64,000 nucleotides of DNA from Sphingosinicella sp. (GCA_013816585.1 JACDEE010000009.1:58456-122455); one strand, 5' to 3'; positions 34,855 through 45,835 are shown, counted from the first letter of the stretch. The notes: generated by a model not told the origin, from the letters alone. Program-made: numbers and translations.

Positions 34855-37230
34855 ATGTTCGACATGAAGAAAGTAGAAATCGAGTGGGGCGGCAAGACGC
34901 TGACTCTCGAAACCGGCCGCGTTGCCCGTCAGGCCGACGGCGCCGTATTGGCTACCCTGGGCGAAACCGTCGTCCTTTGCGCCGTGACCGCGGCCAAGAA
35001 TGTGAAGCCGGGGCAGGATTTCTTCCCGCTGACCGTCCACTATCAGGAAAAATATTCGGCTTCCGGGCGCATCCCCGGCGGCTTCTTCAAGCGGGAACGC
35101 GGCGCGACCGAGCGGGAAACGCTGACCAGCCGTCTGATCGATCGCCCGATCCGTCCGCTTTTCCCCGAAGGCTTTTACAACGAAGTCCTCGTGATCGCGC
35201 AGGTCCTTTCCTACGACGGAGAGAATGAGCCTGACATGCTGGCGATGATCGCCGCATCGGCCGCTCTCACGCTCTCCGGCATTCCCTTCATGGGCCCGAT
35301 CTCGGCCGCCCGCGTCGGCTATATCGGCGGCGAATATATCCTCAACCCGACGCTCGACCAGATTGCCGAAGGCGATATGGATCTGGTCGTCGCCGGTACC
35401 TACGACGCCGTCCTGATGGTGGAATCGGAAGCCAAGGAGCTTTCCGAGGATGTCATGCTGAAGGGCGTCATGTTTGCGCATGAAAGCGGCAAGCAGGTGA
35501 TCGACGCGATCATCAAGCTGGCCGAACAGGCCGCCAAGGATCCCTGGGAACTTCCCGAGGCCGAAGACACGTCGGCCGTGAAGCAGAAGCTTCGCGATCT
35601 GATCGGCAACGATATTGCCGCGGCGTACAAGACCATTCTCAAGTCCGATCGTTCGGCCATGCTCAACGCGGCCCGCGACAAGGCCAAGGAAGCATTCGCC
35701 GATGCCGAGCCGCAGCAGCAAATGGCTGCCTCCAAGCTCGTCAAGAAGCTGGAAGCGGAAATCGTACGCGGTGCGATCCTGAAGGACGGCCGCCGTATCG
35801 ACGACCGTGACACCAAGACCGTCCGTCCAATCGAGGCGATGGTCGGCTTCCTACCGCGCACGCACGGCTCTGCCTTGTTCACGCGCGGCGAGACGCAGGC
35901 AATCTGCACGACCACGCTTGGCACCAAGGATGCCGAGCAGATGATCGATGGCCTCACGGGCCTCTCCTACCAGCGCTTCATGCTGCACTATAACTTCCCG
36001 CCTTATTCGGTCGGTGAAGTGGGCCGCTTCGGGGCGCCTTCGCGGCGCGAAACCGGCCACGGCAAGCTCGCCTGGCGCGCGCTGCACCCGGTGCTGCCAA
36101 GCCATGAGGAATTCCCCTATACGATCCGCGTCCTGTCCGACATCACCGAGAGCAACGGCTCCTCGTCGATGGCGACGGTGTGCGGCGGAAGCCTGGCGAT
36201 GATGGATGCGGGCGTTCCGCTGAAGCGTCCTGTGTCCGGGATTGCGATGGGCCTGATCCTCGAAGGCAAGGACTTCGCGGTTCTTTCCGACATCCTCGGC
36301 GACGAGGATCATCTGGGCGACATGGACTTCAAGGTCGCCGGCACGTCCGAGGGCATCACCAGCCTTCAGATGGACATCAAGATCGCCGGGATCACCGAAG
36401 AGATCATGCGCGTGGCGCTCGAGCAGGCCAATGCCGGCCGTGCCCACATCCTTGGTGAAATGGCCAAGGCGCTTGACCATACGCGCGGTGAGCTTTCCGC
36501 CCACGCGCCGCGGATCGAGACGATGCAGATCGACAAGACAAAGATCCGTGAAGTCATCGGCACCGGCGGCAAGGTCATCCGCGAAATCGTCGCGGAAACC
36601 GGCGCCAAGGTCGATATCGACGATGAAGGCGTGATCAAGATCAGCTCGTCCGACGTGGCGCAGATCGAAGCTGCCCGTGCCTGGATCCTGGGCATCGTGG
36701 AAGAGGCCGAAGTCGGCAAGATCTACAACGGCAAGGTCGTAAACCTGGTTGATTTCGGTGCGTTCGTGAACTTCATGGGCGGCAAGGACGGTCTCGTCCA
36801 CGTCTCTGAAATCCGCAACGATCGGGTCGAAAAGGTCGCCGACGTCCTGTCCGAAGGGCAGGAAGTGAAGGTCAAGGTCCTCGAAGTCGATCCGCGCGGC
36901 AAGGTTCGCCTGTCGATGCGCGTCGTCGACCAGGAAACCGGCGCCGAGCTGGAAGATAGCCGTCCTCCGCGCGAAGAGCGTCCGCGCGGCGAAGGCCGTG
37001 GCGATCGCGGCGATCGTGGACCTCGCCGTGACGGCGATGGCGGCCGCGGACGCGGCGGCGATCGTGGCGGCGGCGGCGGTGACCGCGGCCGCGGTGGCGG
37101 ACGTGGCGGCGAGCGCGGCGAAGGCCGTAGCGACCGTCCGCGCCGTGAAGATGGCGATCGTCCCGAGCGCAAGGAAGAAGGCGGCGATCCCGAATTCGCC
37201 CCCGCCTTCCTGACCCGCACCGACGATTGA
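34855..37230 (+). CDS. pnp: Polyribonucleotide nucleotidyltransferase with RGG-like tail
   Basis: Degrades RNA from the 3' end using phosphate. The two RNase PH domains (about 1-235 and 310-545), the KH domain (about 550-615, [19 protein letters not shown]) and S1 domain (about 621-692, [27 protein letters not shown]) are all present. The 791-residue length exceeds the usual ~710 because of a C-terminal stretch of about 90 residues with many RGG/RGD/RGR units, ending [20 protein letters not shown] precedes ATG 34855. Confidence 0.98.
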   Translation: MFDMKKVEIEWGGKTLTLETGRVARQADGAVLATLGETVVLCAVTAAKNVKPGQDFFPLTVHYQEKYSASGRIPGGFFKRERGATERETLTSRLIDRPIRPLFPEGFYNEVLVIAQVLSYDGENEPDMLAMIAASAALTLSGIPFMGPISAARVGYIGGEYILNPTLDQIAEGDMDLVVAGTYDAVLMVESEAKELSEDVMLKGVMFAHESGKQVIDAIIKLAEQAAKDPWELPEAEDTSAVKQKLRDLIGNDIAAAYKTILKSDRSAMLNAARDKAKEAFADAEPQQQMAASKLVKKLEAEIVRGAILKDGRRIDDRDTKTVRPIEAMVGFLPRTHGSALFTRGETQAICTTTLGTKDAEQMIDGLTGLSYQRFMLHYNFPPYSVGEVGRFGAPSRRETGHGKLAWRALHPVLPSHEEFPYTIRVLSDITESNGSSSMATVCGGSLAMMDAGVPLKRPVSGIAMGLILEGKDFAVLSDILGDEDHLGDMDFKVAGTSEGITSLQMDIKIAGITEEIMRVALEQANAGRAHILGEMAKALDHTRGELSAHAPRIETMQIDKTKIREVIGTGGKVIREIVAETGAKVDIDDEGVIKISSSDVAQIEAARAWILGIVEEAEVGKIYNGKVVNLVDFGAFVNFMGGKDGLVHVSEIRNDRVEKVADVLSEGQEVKVKVLEVDPRGKVRLSMRVVDQETGAELEDSRPPREERPRGEGRGDRGDRGPRRDGDGGRGRGGDRGGGGGDRGRGGGRGGERGEGRSDRPRREDGDRPERKEEGGDPEFAPAFLTRTDD

Positions 37231-37252
37231 ACCTTCCAGCAGCCTAAAAGAG

Positions 37253-37282
37253 AGGCCCCGCAGCGATGCGGGGCCTTTCTTG
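37253..37282 (+). terminator. Intrinsic terminator after pnp
   Basis: AGGCCCCGC (37253-37261) pairs with GCGGGGCCT (37268-37276) around a six-base loop and is followed by TTCTTGTT. It lies 22 bases after the pnp stop and may also act on the convergent esterase gene. Confidence 0.85.
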
Positions 37283-37299
37283 TTCGGCAGGCGGCGAAG

Positions 37300-38522
37300 C
37301 TAGCGGCCCAACAAGGCCTGTTCGAAATCCAGGCGGAAGAAGGCGGTTTCTTTCTCTCCGACACCGAAATCATTGTCGCTGACGATCAGCAGCTGGGTGT
37401 CGGACAGCAAGGTCATCCCTTCGATGTCGGCGGCGATTTCCGGATGGTCGTCGCTCGATAGAATGAGGGACTTGTCCAGAATGGGAAGCGCCATCGCGCC
37501 GGCCGCGCTCATCTCTTCGACCGTAGGCCGAGTGTCGATGTCGAGATGCTCCGGGGGCAGTCGCAGGGCCTCGTCAAGCTGGACGCGATAGATTTTGCAG
37601 CTCTCAGAAGCCCGCTCCAGAACAAGCAGACTGTTTTCTCCCAGCGCCGCCATTTCACAGATTTTGAGGTCGCTATATTTGACCTTCCCGGCCTGGTTGT
37701 CGCGCAGGAAGCTGCCCGGTGGATCGAGAGGATAGAGATATTGATGCTGGATCCTGCCCGAAGGATCGAATTGCCAGATGCGGACATGGCGCGCCTTTTC
37801 ATGGGCGTCCTGATCCGGATGAGCCAGCGGGCTTTGAAAGGCGACGAAGATCGAGCGCCTGAAGGCGTCGCCGCAATCGCCTCCAACCCGCGATTCAGTT
37901 TCCTTTGGCCCGCCAGGGCCGGCAGCGAGGGCTCGGCCGGCGGATTGGCGCCGGAAAGGGCATGGCCGTCCGGGACAAGGCGCCGCAGTGTTTTTCCCCC
38001 GACGTCCATCAGCATCAACGAGGGACCATATTCTTCGGTCAGCCAAAAGCGGCCATCATCCAGTATCGCAACCCCTTCCGTATCCATGCCGTTCGGATCG
38101 GGCGGAAGATCTTCTCCCTGCAGGTCGAGCGCCTGCTCACCCAAAAAGGCGGCCATCGGGATCGGGCAGCCGCTAACGGCTGTGCCCCCGCCATCCCGTA
38201 TCGGCAGGATCGCCAGCAATTCCACCGCGTCCTCGGTCAGCCGAAGTTTGGCGATGGCTGGGCCAATATCGGGCCGCGGCATCAATTTGGCGCCCTTGGC
38301 GAAGTCACGCGGCCGGTCCGGCAACCAGCCGTAATTCTTTGTGTCTTCGTCGATCTTCAAATTGGGACCTCGGTCGCAGGCCGCCCAGACGATGTCGGAT
38401 TCGCCGCCCGGACGATGCGTCAGGCCTGACCCGAAGCCGGATCTGATCTGAAGTTTCCGCGCGGGAAAATCGACCTCGCCGAGATTTCGATCCTGCCATC
38501 GTAACCGTGTGACTTTGGGCAA
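37300..38522 (-). pseudogene. Frameshifted esterase-like/phytase-like protein
   Basis: Two overlapping frames together make one protein of about 406 residues of the esterase-like activity of phytase family. The first frame starts at TTG 38522 (GAAGGAG eight bases upstream) and reads well to NRGLEAIAATPSG; the second continues from about 37858 with RSIFVAFQSPLAHPDQ and runs to FFRLDFEQALLGR. The break lies in a TCAGGCGC stretch at about 37857-37866 and looks like loss of one base. Each part aligns with the family, so the break could be a real inactivating mutation, an assembly error, or less likely a programmed shift. The family is mostly periplasmic and binds metal in a propeller. Confidence 0.75.
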
Positions 38523-38715
38523 TTTTGTAGCTCCTTCTGCGCGACCGGCCGAGGTCGTATAACCTCACGATCCGGCAACCATCGAGCCCGGTATTTGGCC
38601 GCGACGGCAGATCAGTAATTCGCTTCAGGGCTGAGGGGCCACCGCGTAGCCTATTTCTTTGCCCAACTACCCGAACAATCTTGATCTCGGTCAAGGTGAG
38701 TTCTACGCGCACCTG

Positions 38716-38865
38716 ATGGCTGGCGATTCAAAAATCCAGGACGATTCTCTCGAAAGTGTCGAGCGCAGCCAGGAGGCGCTTCGGAAAAGTATCGAAGAGA
38801 GCAAGCGGCTCGCGGAACAATCGCAAAATCTGCTCGACCAGCATCGCAAGCACGAAGAAGGCTAG
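38716..38865 (+). CDS. Small coiled-coil protein of unknown function
   Basis: A 49-residue, highly charged helix: DDSLESVERSQEALRKSIEE followed by SKRLAEQSQNLLDQHRKHEE. Related short proteins with repeated Glu/Ser/Arg heptads occur in sphingomonads. ATG 38716 lacks a strong ribosome-binding site; an upstream TTG at 38659 would add 19 less typical residues. It overlaps the convergent flavin reductase by four bases. Confidence 0.45.
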   Translation: MAGDSKIQDDSLESVERSQEALRKSIEESKRLAEQSQNLLDQHRKHEEG

Positions 38866-39356
38866 TCCGCCCAGCTTCCATATTTGCCGTCGAGATAGAC
38901 CAACGGGTCTATATCGGGCCGGACCACCACATCCTCCACAATCCCGATGAAGATGCTGTGCGTACCGAATTGGTGATGATCGATGCGACGACATAGGATC
39001 GACGCCTGCGCATCCAACAGCCGCGGCGGCCTCTCGCAATCCAGATGCCAACCATCCGCGAAGCGCAAATCGGCCTTTTGCCGGTCGGCGAACATCTGCG
39101 CGAAATGCGCCTGGTCGTGGTGGAGTACATTGACCCCGAAATGGGTCACATCCTTGAACGATCCGTGCATCGCGGCGGCCCGGTTGATGCAGACCAAAAG
39201 GCTCGGCGGATCCATGGCGAGCGACGACATGGCGGTGGCGGTGATCCCCATCGGCTGGCCGTCGACGCAGATGGTGATGACGTTCACCGTCGACGCGACG
39301 CGCCGCATAGCCTGCTTGAATCCTTCGGAAAGCCGTTCGTCCATTCGCCCGGCCAT
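38862..39356 (-). CDS. Flavin reductase family protein
   Basis: A 164-residue FMN-binding split-barrel protein that reduces free flavin with NAD(P)H or forms part of a two-component monooxygenase. Family blocks are MRRVASTVNVIT, GITATAMSSLAMDPPSLLVCINR, FGVNVLHHDQAHFAQMFADR and FIGIVEDVVV. ATG 39356 and ATG 39344 are both possible. It is 26 bases downstream of hutG in the same direction, probably cotranscribed; a functional link is unclear. A luciferase-like monooxygenase gene near 61.4 kb could be a partner but is far away. Confidence 0.9.
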   Translation of the reverse strand: MAGRMDERLSEGFKQAMRRVASTVNVITICVDGQPMGITATAMSSLAMDPPSLLVCINRAAAMHGSFKDVTHFGVNVLHHDQAHFAQMFADRQKADLRFADGWHLDCERPPRLLDAQASILCRRIDHHQFGTHSIFIGIVEDVVVRPDIDPLVYLDGKYGSWAD

Positions 39357-39382
39357 AGTGACAGAAGGGACGAAACAACAGC

Positions 39383-40282
39383 CTAGCGGAGCGAATAGCC
39401 GGCCAATATTTCGCAGACCCAGCGGCCAGCGGTGAGCGCCGTTATCGAGCCCACATCCAGGCTGGGGTCGAATTCGGTGAGGTCGACCAATTTCACCTGC
39501 CTGTGCGCACCGAGCCAGCGGGCCGCAGCGAAGAACATGTCTACATTCATTCCTCCGGGTCTGGCGCCGGGAGCTCCCGGGCATTGCGAACGATCGATCA
39601 CGTCGATGTCGAAATCGATCATGACAGCGTCTAAATCACCAAGGCGTGCCATCGCCGCCTCAAGCACGGGGATCAGCCCCCGGCTCTTGACCTCGGAAAT
39701 CGTGGTGACCCCCATGCCGGCCTCTTCGGCCACGCCATGCATCCGCTTGGTATTGGCAAAGGGTGCGAGGCCGATCTGGCAGATGTTGCGCCCGGGCATT
39801 CCATCTTCCAGCAGACAGCGTATCGGATTGCCGTTGCGAGGACCCTCATGCGTGTCGCGCAGATCAAAATGCGCGTCCAGCGTCACAAGTCCTACTTTGT
39901 CGAGCGGCAGTCCGAGCCCATGTGCGGCGGGACGGGTGACAGCATTGTTTCCGCCCAGCAATATCGTCAGGCCGTGCCCTGCACAGCCCAGGACGGCATC
40001 GCGGATTGGTCCAAAACCCTCGGCCGGCATGACCCCCTGAAGATCCACGTCCCCCCGGTCAGCGATGCGCAGCGCGATCTCCATTCGCGTTTCCAGATTA
40101 TAGGTGCTGAAGCGGCGGAGCGTCTCGCGGACCAGGCCGGGAGCCAGGTCGCAGCGACCCGGCGTTACCGACCCCTCGCCCATCGGCGCGCCGAGCAGGG
40201 CGACATCGCCTTTCCCTTCGACGAACAAATCGGTGATGCGCGGCCATCCTTCCGCCGCGCTCTTAGACGTTGATAGCTCCAT
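39383..40282 (-). CDS. hutG: Formimidoylglutamase of the ureohydrolase (arginase) family
   Basis: Would hydrolyse N-formimidoyl-glutamate to glutamate and formamide, the last step of the five-step-free histidine pathway. The 299-residue protein has DAHFD (136-140) and [17 protein letters not shown] near 223-238, which bind manganese. The usual GG-D/G-H motif is GGNN here (Asn 113 replaces the His that normally ligates the first metal). I recall an Asn at this position in a trypanosomal formiminoglutamase. ATG 40282 is preceded by AAAGG. Divergent from hutI with a gap of only 41 bases. Confidence 0.85.
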   Translation of the reverse strand: MELSTSKSAAEGWPRITDLFVEGKGDVALLGAPMGEGSVTPGRCDLAPGLVRETLRRFSTYNLETRMEIALRIADRGDVDLQGVMPAEGFGPIRDAVLGCAGHGLTILLGGNNAVTRPAAHGLGLPLDKVGLVTLDAHFDLRDTHEGPRNGNPIRCLLEDGMPGRNICQIGLAPFANTKRMHGVAEEAGMGVTTISEVKSRGLIPVLEAAMARLGDLDAVMIDFDIDVIDRSQCPGAPGARPGGMNVDMFFAAARWLGAHRQVKLVDLTEFDPSLDVGSITALTAGRWVCEILAGYSLR

Positions 40283-40323
40283 GGCGTGGACCTTTACACC
40301 GTCTTCCGCCAATAAGGCGAGCC

Positions 40324-41529
40324 ATGTGGGACCGCCTCCTTACCGACTGCCATATCGCGACGATGGACCCGGCCGTGGATGCGCCTTTTGGCGCGATCGA
40401 GGACGGTGCGATCGGTATCGTCGATGGCCGGATCGTTCGCGTGGGACGGCGCGTCGATCTGGCGGGCTATCGCGCTCGGACGGTCGAGCCGCTGGGCGGC
40501 GCCTGGGTCACGCCCGGCCTGGTCGACTGCCACACCCATCTGGTCTTCGGCGGCAACCGTTCGGACGAGTTCGAACAAAGATTGAAGGGGGCCACTTATG
40601 AAGAGATTGCGCGCGCGGGCGGCGGAATAGTCTCGTCGGTTAAGGCGACGCGCCAAGCATCGCTGGAAACCCTGATCGAAGGCGCTCGGCCCCGGCTCAA
40701 GGCACTGATGCGGGGCGGTGTCACCACGGTCGAGATCAAATCGGGCTACGGCCTCGATGTCGAGACCGAGATAAGGATGCTGCGCGCCGCAAGGGGCCTT
40801 GGCGACAGCGAGGAAGTGCGCGTGGTGGCGACCCTTCTCGCGCTGCACGCTCTGCCGCCAGAATATCAGGCGAGGCGTGAGGCGTTCGTGCGGCTGGCGG
40901 CGGAACAGATGATCCCGGCCGCCAAGGGACTGGCCGACGCCGTGGATGCCTTTGCCGAGAATATCGGCTTCACGATCGACGAGGTCAGCAAGCTGTTCGA
41001 TGCGGCCAGGATGCACAAGATGCGAGTGAAGCTGCACGCCGAACAGCTCAGCAATCGCGAAGGCGCCGCGCTAGCCGCGCGCTATGGTGCCCTGTCCGCC
41101 GACCATCTCGAACATGCCGACGAGGCAGGGATCGAGGCAATGGCCGGGGCGGGCATGGTGGCGGTTTTGCTGCCGGGCGCCTTTTACGCGCTCAATGAGA
41201 CGAAAAAGCCGCCAATCGATCTGCTTCGCAAGCACAAGGTGCCGATCGCGATCGCGACCGACTGCAATCCCGGCACCTCGCCGATCCTGTCGCCGACCTT
41301 GATGCTCAACATGGCCTGCACCTTGTTTCGCTTGACCCCGGAGGAAGCTCTGGCAGGGATGACCCGCGAAGGTGCACGGGCATTAGGGCTGCAGGATGAA
41401 ATCGGCACCGTTAGTCCCGGAAAAGCCGCGGACCTTTGCATCTGGCGCGCGAACCGCCCGGCCGAACTTTGTTACTGGATCGGCCATCCCGGCCCCGAGC
41501 GGCGGATCGTCGCCGGTCTGGACGCCTGA
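40324..41529 (+). CDS. hutI: Imidazolonepropionase
   Basis: Opens the imidazolone ring to yield N-formimidoyl-glutamate. The 401-residue amidohydrolase has the metal-binding [10 protein letters not shown] motif, [37 protein letters not shown] and the late TDCNPGT, all typical. AAGGCGAG precedes ATG 40324. First gene of the hutI-hutU-hutH run; hutU starts 14 bases downstream. Confidence 0.96.
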   Translation: MWDRLLTDCHIATMDPAVDAPFGAIEDGAIGIVDGRIVRVGRRVDLAGYRARTVEPLGGAWVTPGLVDCHTHLVFGGNRSDEFEQRLKGATYEEIARAGGGIVSSVKATRQASLETLIEGARPRLKALMRGGVTTVEIKSGYGLDVETEIRMLRAARGLGDSEEVRVVATLLALHALPPEYQARREAFVRLAAEQMIPAAKGLADAVDAFAENIGFTIDEVSKLFDAARMHKMRVKLHAEQLSNREGAALAARYGALSADHLEHADEAGIEAMAGAGMVAVLLPGAFYALNETKKPPIDLLRKHKVPIAIATDCNPGTSPILSPTLMLNMACTLFRLTPEEALAGMTREGARALGLQDEIGTVSPGKAADLCIWRANRPAELCYWIGHPGPERRIVAGLDA

Positions 41530-41542
41530 AGAGGAAGAAGAA

Positions 41543-43207
41543 TTGCATTCGAGACGCGACAACCAACGTCATATCAAGGCCGCCACCGGCCCGGCACTCA
41601 CGGCCAAAAGCTGGTCGACCGAGGCCGCGATGCGGATGCTGATGAACAATCTCGATGCGGAGGTCGCCGAGGCTCCGCAGGAACTGGTCGTCTATGGCGG
41701 CATCGGCCGCGCCGCGCGCGACTGGGAAAGCTATGACCGGATCGTCGAAACGCTGAAGCGGCTGGAAAATAATGAAACCCTGCTCGTCCAGTCGGGCAAG
41801 CCGGTGGGGGTGTTCCGCACGCATGAAGATGCGCCGCGTGTCCTGATCGCCAATTCCAACCTTGTGCCCAAATGGGCCGATTGGGATCATTTCAACGAGC
41901 TCGATCGAAAAGGCCTGATGATGTACGGCCAGATGACGGCCGGATCGTGGATCTATATCGGCACCCAGGGCATCGTTCAGGGCACCTATGAAACCTTCGC
42001 CGAAATGGGCCGGCAGCATTATGGCGGTGACCTTCGCGGCCGCTGGATATTGACGGCGGGCCTTGGCGGAATGGGCGGCGCGCAACCGCTGGCGGCGGTG
42101 ATGGCCGGCGCGCATTGCATCGCGATCGAGTGCCAAGAGAGCCGGATCGAAAAGAGGCTGGAGACACGCTATCTCGACCGCCGCGCCGGATCGATCGATG
42201 AAGCGCTGGAAATCCTTCGCGCCTCGCCCGAACCCATCTCGGTTGGCGTGCTGGGCAATGCCGCGGAAATCCTGCCCGAGATGTTGAAAAGGGGAATCCG
42301 GCCCGACGCGGTGACCGATCAGACCTCGGCGCACGATCCGGTCAACGGCTATCTGCCCGCGGGCTGGACCGTGGAAAAATGGATTGACCTTCGCGAGCGC
42401 GACCCGAAAACGGTCGAGGCGGCCGCCCGAGCCTCCATGGCCGTCCATGTCGAGGCGATGCTCGGCTACAAGGAAATGGGCGTCCCCACCTTCGATTACG
42501 GCAACAATATCCGCCAGGTCGCCAAGGATGAAGGCGTGACCCATGCCTTCGATTTTCCGGGCTTCGTCCCGGCTTATGTGAGGCCGCTTTTCTGCCGCGG
42601 CGTGGGGCCGTTCCGCTGGGTGGCGCTGTCGGGCGATCCGGAGGATATCTACCGCACCGATGCCAAGGTGAAGGAATTGATCCCCGACGATCCCCACCTC
42701 CACCGCTGGCTCGACATGGCGCGCGAACGGATCGCCTTCCAGGGGCTTCCGGCGCGCATCTGCTGGGTTGGGCTTGGGCAAAGACATCGGCTCGGCCTCG
42801 CCTTCAACGAAATGGTGGCAAATGGCGAACTGAAGGCGCCGATCGTGATCGGCCGCGATCACCTCGATTCAGGCTCGGTCGCCAGCCCCAATCGCGAGAC
42901 GGAAGCGATGAAGGACGGATCCGACGCGGTGTCCGATTGGCCCTTACTCAACGCCTTGCTCAACACCGCCTCGGGTGCGACCTGGGTCTCGCTCCACCAT
43001 GGCGGCGGTGTCGGCATGGGTTATTCGCAACATGCCGGAATGGTGATCGTGGCGGACGGAACCGAAGCGGCGGCGCGGCGACTGGAGCGGGTGTTGTGGA
43101 ACGACCCCGCCACCGGCGTCATGCGGCACGCGGATGCGGGATACGATCTCGCGGTGGAATGCGCTCGCGAGCAAAAGCTTGATCTGCCGATGATCGGGGC
43201 GAACTGA
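41543..43207 (+). CDS. hutU: Urocanate hydratase
   Basis: Converts urocanate to imidazolonepropionate using NAD as an internal electrophile. The 554-residue length is normal. The dinucleotide-binding [12 protein letters not shown], the [10 protein letters not shown] stretch, [14 protein letters not shown], and the closing [19 protein letters not shown] block are present. TTG 41543 is the chosen start since AAGAGGAAGAAG is directly upstream and upstream residues belong to hutI. One base separates its stop from the GTG of hutH. Confidence 0.96.
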   Translation: MHSRRDNQRHIKAATGPALTAKSWSTEAAMRMLMNNLDAEVAEAPQELVVYGGIGRAARDWESYDRIVETLKRLENNETLLVQSGKPVGVFRTHEDAPRVLIANSNLVPKWADWDHFNELDRKGLMMYGQMTAGSWIYIGTQGIVQGTYETFAEMGRQHYGGDLRGRWILTAGLGGMGGAQPLAAVMAGAHCIAIECQESRIEKRLETRYLDRRAGSIDEALEILRASPEPISVGVLGNAAEILPEMLKRGIRPDAVTDQTSAHDPVNGYLPAGWTVEKWIDLRERDPKTVEAAARASMAVHVEAMLGYKEMGVPTFDYGNNIRQVAKDEGVTHAFDFPGFVPAYVRPLFCRGVGPFRWVALSGDPEDIYRTDAKVKELIPDDPHLHRWLDMARERIAFQGLPARICWVGLGQRHRLGLAFNEMVANGELKAPIVIGRDHLDSGSVASPNRETEAMKDGSDAVSDWPLLNALLNTASGATWVSLHHGGGVGMGYSQHAGMVIVADGTEAAARRLERVLWNDPATGVMRHADAGYDLAVECAREQKLDLPMIGAN

Positions 43208-43208
43208 A

Positions 43209-44729
43209 GTGGATAAAATATCGCTTACCCCCGGCTCCGTCACGCTCGACCAGCTTCGCTCCGTCTGGACGGGCGCGCCGATCGAGCTTGCCGAGCAGGG
43301 CTGGGCCGCGCTCGACGTGGCCTCCGAAAGCGTTGCGCGGATCGTCGGGTCCGGGCGCACCATCTACGGCGTCAATACAGGCTTCGGATTGCTGGCCCAG
43401 ACACGTATTGCGGACGACCGGCTGGAGGAGCTTCAGAAAAACCTGATCCTGTCGCATAGTTGCGGCCTGGGCGATCCTTTGGACCGGCGCATCGTGCGCC
43501 TGATCATCATTCTGAAGGCGATCGGACTTGCGCGCGGCCATAGCGGCGTCAGGCGGCTGATCGTCGAACGATTGCTGGCGCTGATGGAGGCTGATGCGTT
43601 GCCGATCATCCCCGCCCAGGGTTCGGTGGGTGCGTCGGGGGATCTGGCCCCGCTCGCGCATCTAGGCGCCGCCCTGGTCGGGGAAGGCAGGATCGAGTTT
43701 GGCGGCGAAATTCTGCCGGCGACGGATGCGCTGGCCCGGCTTGGCCTCGGTCCGTTAACGCTGGGCCCCAAAGAGGGCCTCGCCCTGATCAACGGAACCC
43801 AGGCCTCGACCGCCATCGCGCTCGACGCCTTGTTCAAGGGAGAGCGAGTCTTCGCCTCCGCCATCGTCGCGGGAGCCCTGTCGATCGAAGCGGTCAAGGG
43901 AACCGACATCGCGTTCGACCCGCGCATCCATGAACTTCGCGGCCAGCCGGGCCAGATCGCGGTTGCCACCGCCTTGCGCGGCCTGTTGGGCGATAGCGAG
44001 ATCAAGGCCAGCCACGCCGATTGCGGCAAGGTCCAGGATCCTTACAGCTTCCGCTGTCAGCCGCAGGTGATGGGCGCGAGCCTCGATCTCCTGCGCCACG
44101 CCGCGCGTACGCTGCAGATCGAGGCTAATGGAGTTACCGACAATCCGTTGATCTTTCCGGTCGAGGACGAGGCGCTGTCCGGAGGCAATTTCCACGCCCA
44201 ACCGGTGGCCTTCGCCGCAGACATGCTTTCCATGGCCTTGTGCGAAGTCGGATCGATCAGCGAGCGGCGCACCGCGGTCCTGGTCGATCCCAAGATGAGC
44301 GGCCTCCCTCCCTTTTTAGTGCGCGAAAGTGGCCTTAATTCCGGCTTTATGATCGCACAGGTAACGGCTGCCGCTTTGGTATCCGAGAACAAGATCATGG
44401 CTTTCCCTTCCAGTGTCGATTCCATCCCTACCTCCGCCAATCAGGAGGATCATGTCTCGATGGCCACCACCGGCGCGCGCAAGGCCGGCACGATCGCCCG
44501 CAATGCGGCTGGTGTGGTCGGCGTGGAATTGCTGGCAGCGGTCCAGGGAACCGACTTCCATGCGCCCTTGAAGACGTCCGCGCGGCTGCAGCGTGCGGTG
44601 GACGAAGTGAGAGCTCATGTGCCTCATTATGCCGCCGACCGTTATTTCGCCGACGATCTTTCCTGGGCGCAGCAAGCGGTGCTTGACGGCCTGCTGTCGC
44701 AGGAAATCGAACAAGAGCTTCGCGCATGA
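43209..44729 (+). CDS. hutH: Histidine ammonia-lyase
   Basis: Removes ammonia from histidine to give urocanate, the first step of the pathway. The 506-residue protein contains the Ala-Ser-Gly triad at 142-144 (GSVGASGDLAPLAH) that cyclises to the MIO group, plus the family tyrosine in YGVNTGFG and the SSVDSIPTSANQEDHVSM block. Starts at GTG 43209. Its last four bases overlap the next gene. Confidence 0.97.
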   Translation: MDKISLTPGSVTLDQLRSVWTGAPIELAEQGWAALDVASESVARIVGSGRTIYGVNTGFGLLAQTRIADDRLEELQKNLILSHSCGLGDPLDRRIVRLIIILKAIGLARGHSGVRRLIVERLLALMEADALPIIPAQGSVGASGDLAPLAHLGAALVGEGRIEFGGEILPATDALARLGLGPLTLGPKEGLALINGTQASTAIALDALFKGERVFASAIVAGALSIEAVKGTDIAFDPRIHELRGQPGQIAVATALRGLLGDSEIKASHADCGKVQDPYSFRCQPQVMGASLDLLRHAARTLQIEANGVTDNPLIFPVEDEALSGGNFHAQPVAFAADMLSMALCEVGSISERRTAVLVDPKMSGLPPFLVRESGLNSGFMIAQVTAAALVSENKIMAFPSSVDSIPTSANQEDHVSMATTGARKAGTIARNAAGVVGVELLAAVQGTDFHAPLKTSARLQRAVDEVRAHVPHYAADRYFADDLSWAQQAVLDGLLSQEIEQELRA

Positions 44730-45829
44730 GCAAGATCGTGCCCGTCGGGCAAAACGACACGCAGCTCTGGGGAATGAGTTCGCGCGAGCGGCTGCGGCGG
44801 ATCGCGGTGGCGCGGGGATTGCAGCTTCGCGAGGAGGCGCCCGGACAGGATTTCATTCTGGTCAATCTGGGCTATGCCTTTGACCCTTCGTGGCTCAGCT
44901 ATATTGCGCAGAGGCCGAATACCGTCGTGACCTATGGCGGGGTTCCGATACTGGCCCATATCGGCGGCGGCGCGCGGGGCGGCGTGGTTGCCGCGATGGA
45001 GAAAGGCGAGGCCATGACGGCGCCGGCCGGCCTTATCGTCGTCGCCCAGGAAAATATGGACCTGGCCAATAACGAGCTTCGCAAACGTGAGCGGCCCTTC
45101 ATGGACCGGCTGACGCCCGACACTGTACGAAGCCTGGAACGGGCAAGCTATTTCGGCGCCTATAAAGGCGTCACCGATATCCTCACCAAATATCTCTGGC
45201 CCGAATGGGCGCTGGTGCTGACGCGGATCGCCGCGCGAATGGGCGTCACTCCCAATATGGTGACCGCGCTCGGCGCCCTGGCATGCGTGGCCGCGACCTT
45301 CCTCTTTTACGAAGGCTGGTATTGGACCGGCCTTGCCGTCGGCCTCGCCTTCATGGTGCTCGACACGGTCGATGGAAAACTTGCCCGCTGCACGATCACA
45401 TCCAGCTGGTGGGGCAATATATTCGATCATGGCATCGACCTCATCCATCCGCCCTTCTGGTGGTATGCATGGGGGGCGGGATTGGCGGCCTACGGAAGGC
45501 CGCTGGACAATGAGACATTCTGGGAAGTGATGCTGGTCATCGTCGGCGGCTATGGCGTCCAGCGCCTGATCGAAGGCGTGTTCATGCGGATGTTCAAGAT
45601 GCACATCCACGTCTGGCGGCAATTCGATAGTCGGTTCCGGCTGATCACCGCGCGCCGCAATCCCAATATGGTGATCCTGTTCGCCTCGCTGATCATAGGG
45701 CGTCCCGATGTCGGCCTGATCGCCGTCGCTGGGTGGACCCTGGTTTCGGTGGCGGTTCATTCGGTACAACTGATTCAGGCCCTGCGGGTGCGATCGAAGG
45801 GCGGCATGGTCCGATCCTGGCTGGCCTGA
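44726..45829 (+). CDS. CDP-alcohol phosphatidyltransferase family protein with extra N-terminal domain
   Basis: Transfers a phospho-alcohol from a CDP-linked donor, most likely to a lipid. The signature D-x2-DG-x2-AR-x8-G-x3-D-x3-D is complete in DTVDGKLAR..G..D..D near 214-236, in a C-terminal half with several membrane helices. The first ~150 residues are an additional soluble domain that I cannot assign; the junction TKYLWPEWALVLTRIAARMGVTPN resembles that of fused nucleotidyltransferase/CDP-alcohol enzymes of inositol-lipid synthesis. It overlaps hutH by ATGA, an unexpected link to histidine breakdown. Confidence 0.88.
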   Translation: MSKIVPVGQNDTQLWGMSSRERLRRIAVARGLQLREEAPGQDFILVNLGYAFDPSWLSYIAQRPNTVVTYGGVPILAHIGGGARGGVVAAMEKGEAMTAPAGLIVVAQENMDLANNELRKRERPFMDRLTPDTVRSLERASYFGAYKGVTDILTKYLWPEWALVLTRIAARMGVTPNMVTALGALACVAATFLFYEGWYWTGLAVGLAFMVLDTVDGKLARCTITSSWWGNIFDHGIDLIHPPFWWYAWGAGLAAYGRPLDNETFWEVMLVIVGGYGVQRLIEGVFMRMFKMHIHVWRQFDSRFRLITARRNPNMVILFASLIIGRPDVGLIAVAGWTLVSVAVHSVQLIQALRVRSKGGMVRSWLA

Positions 45830-45835
45830 AACCCT

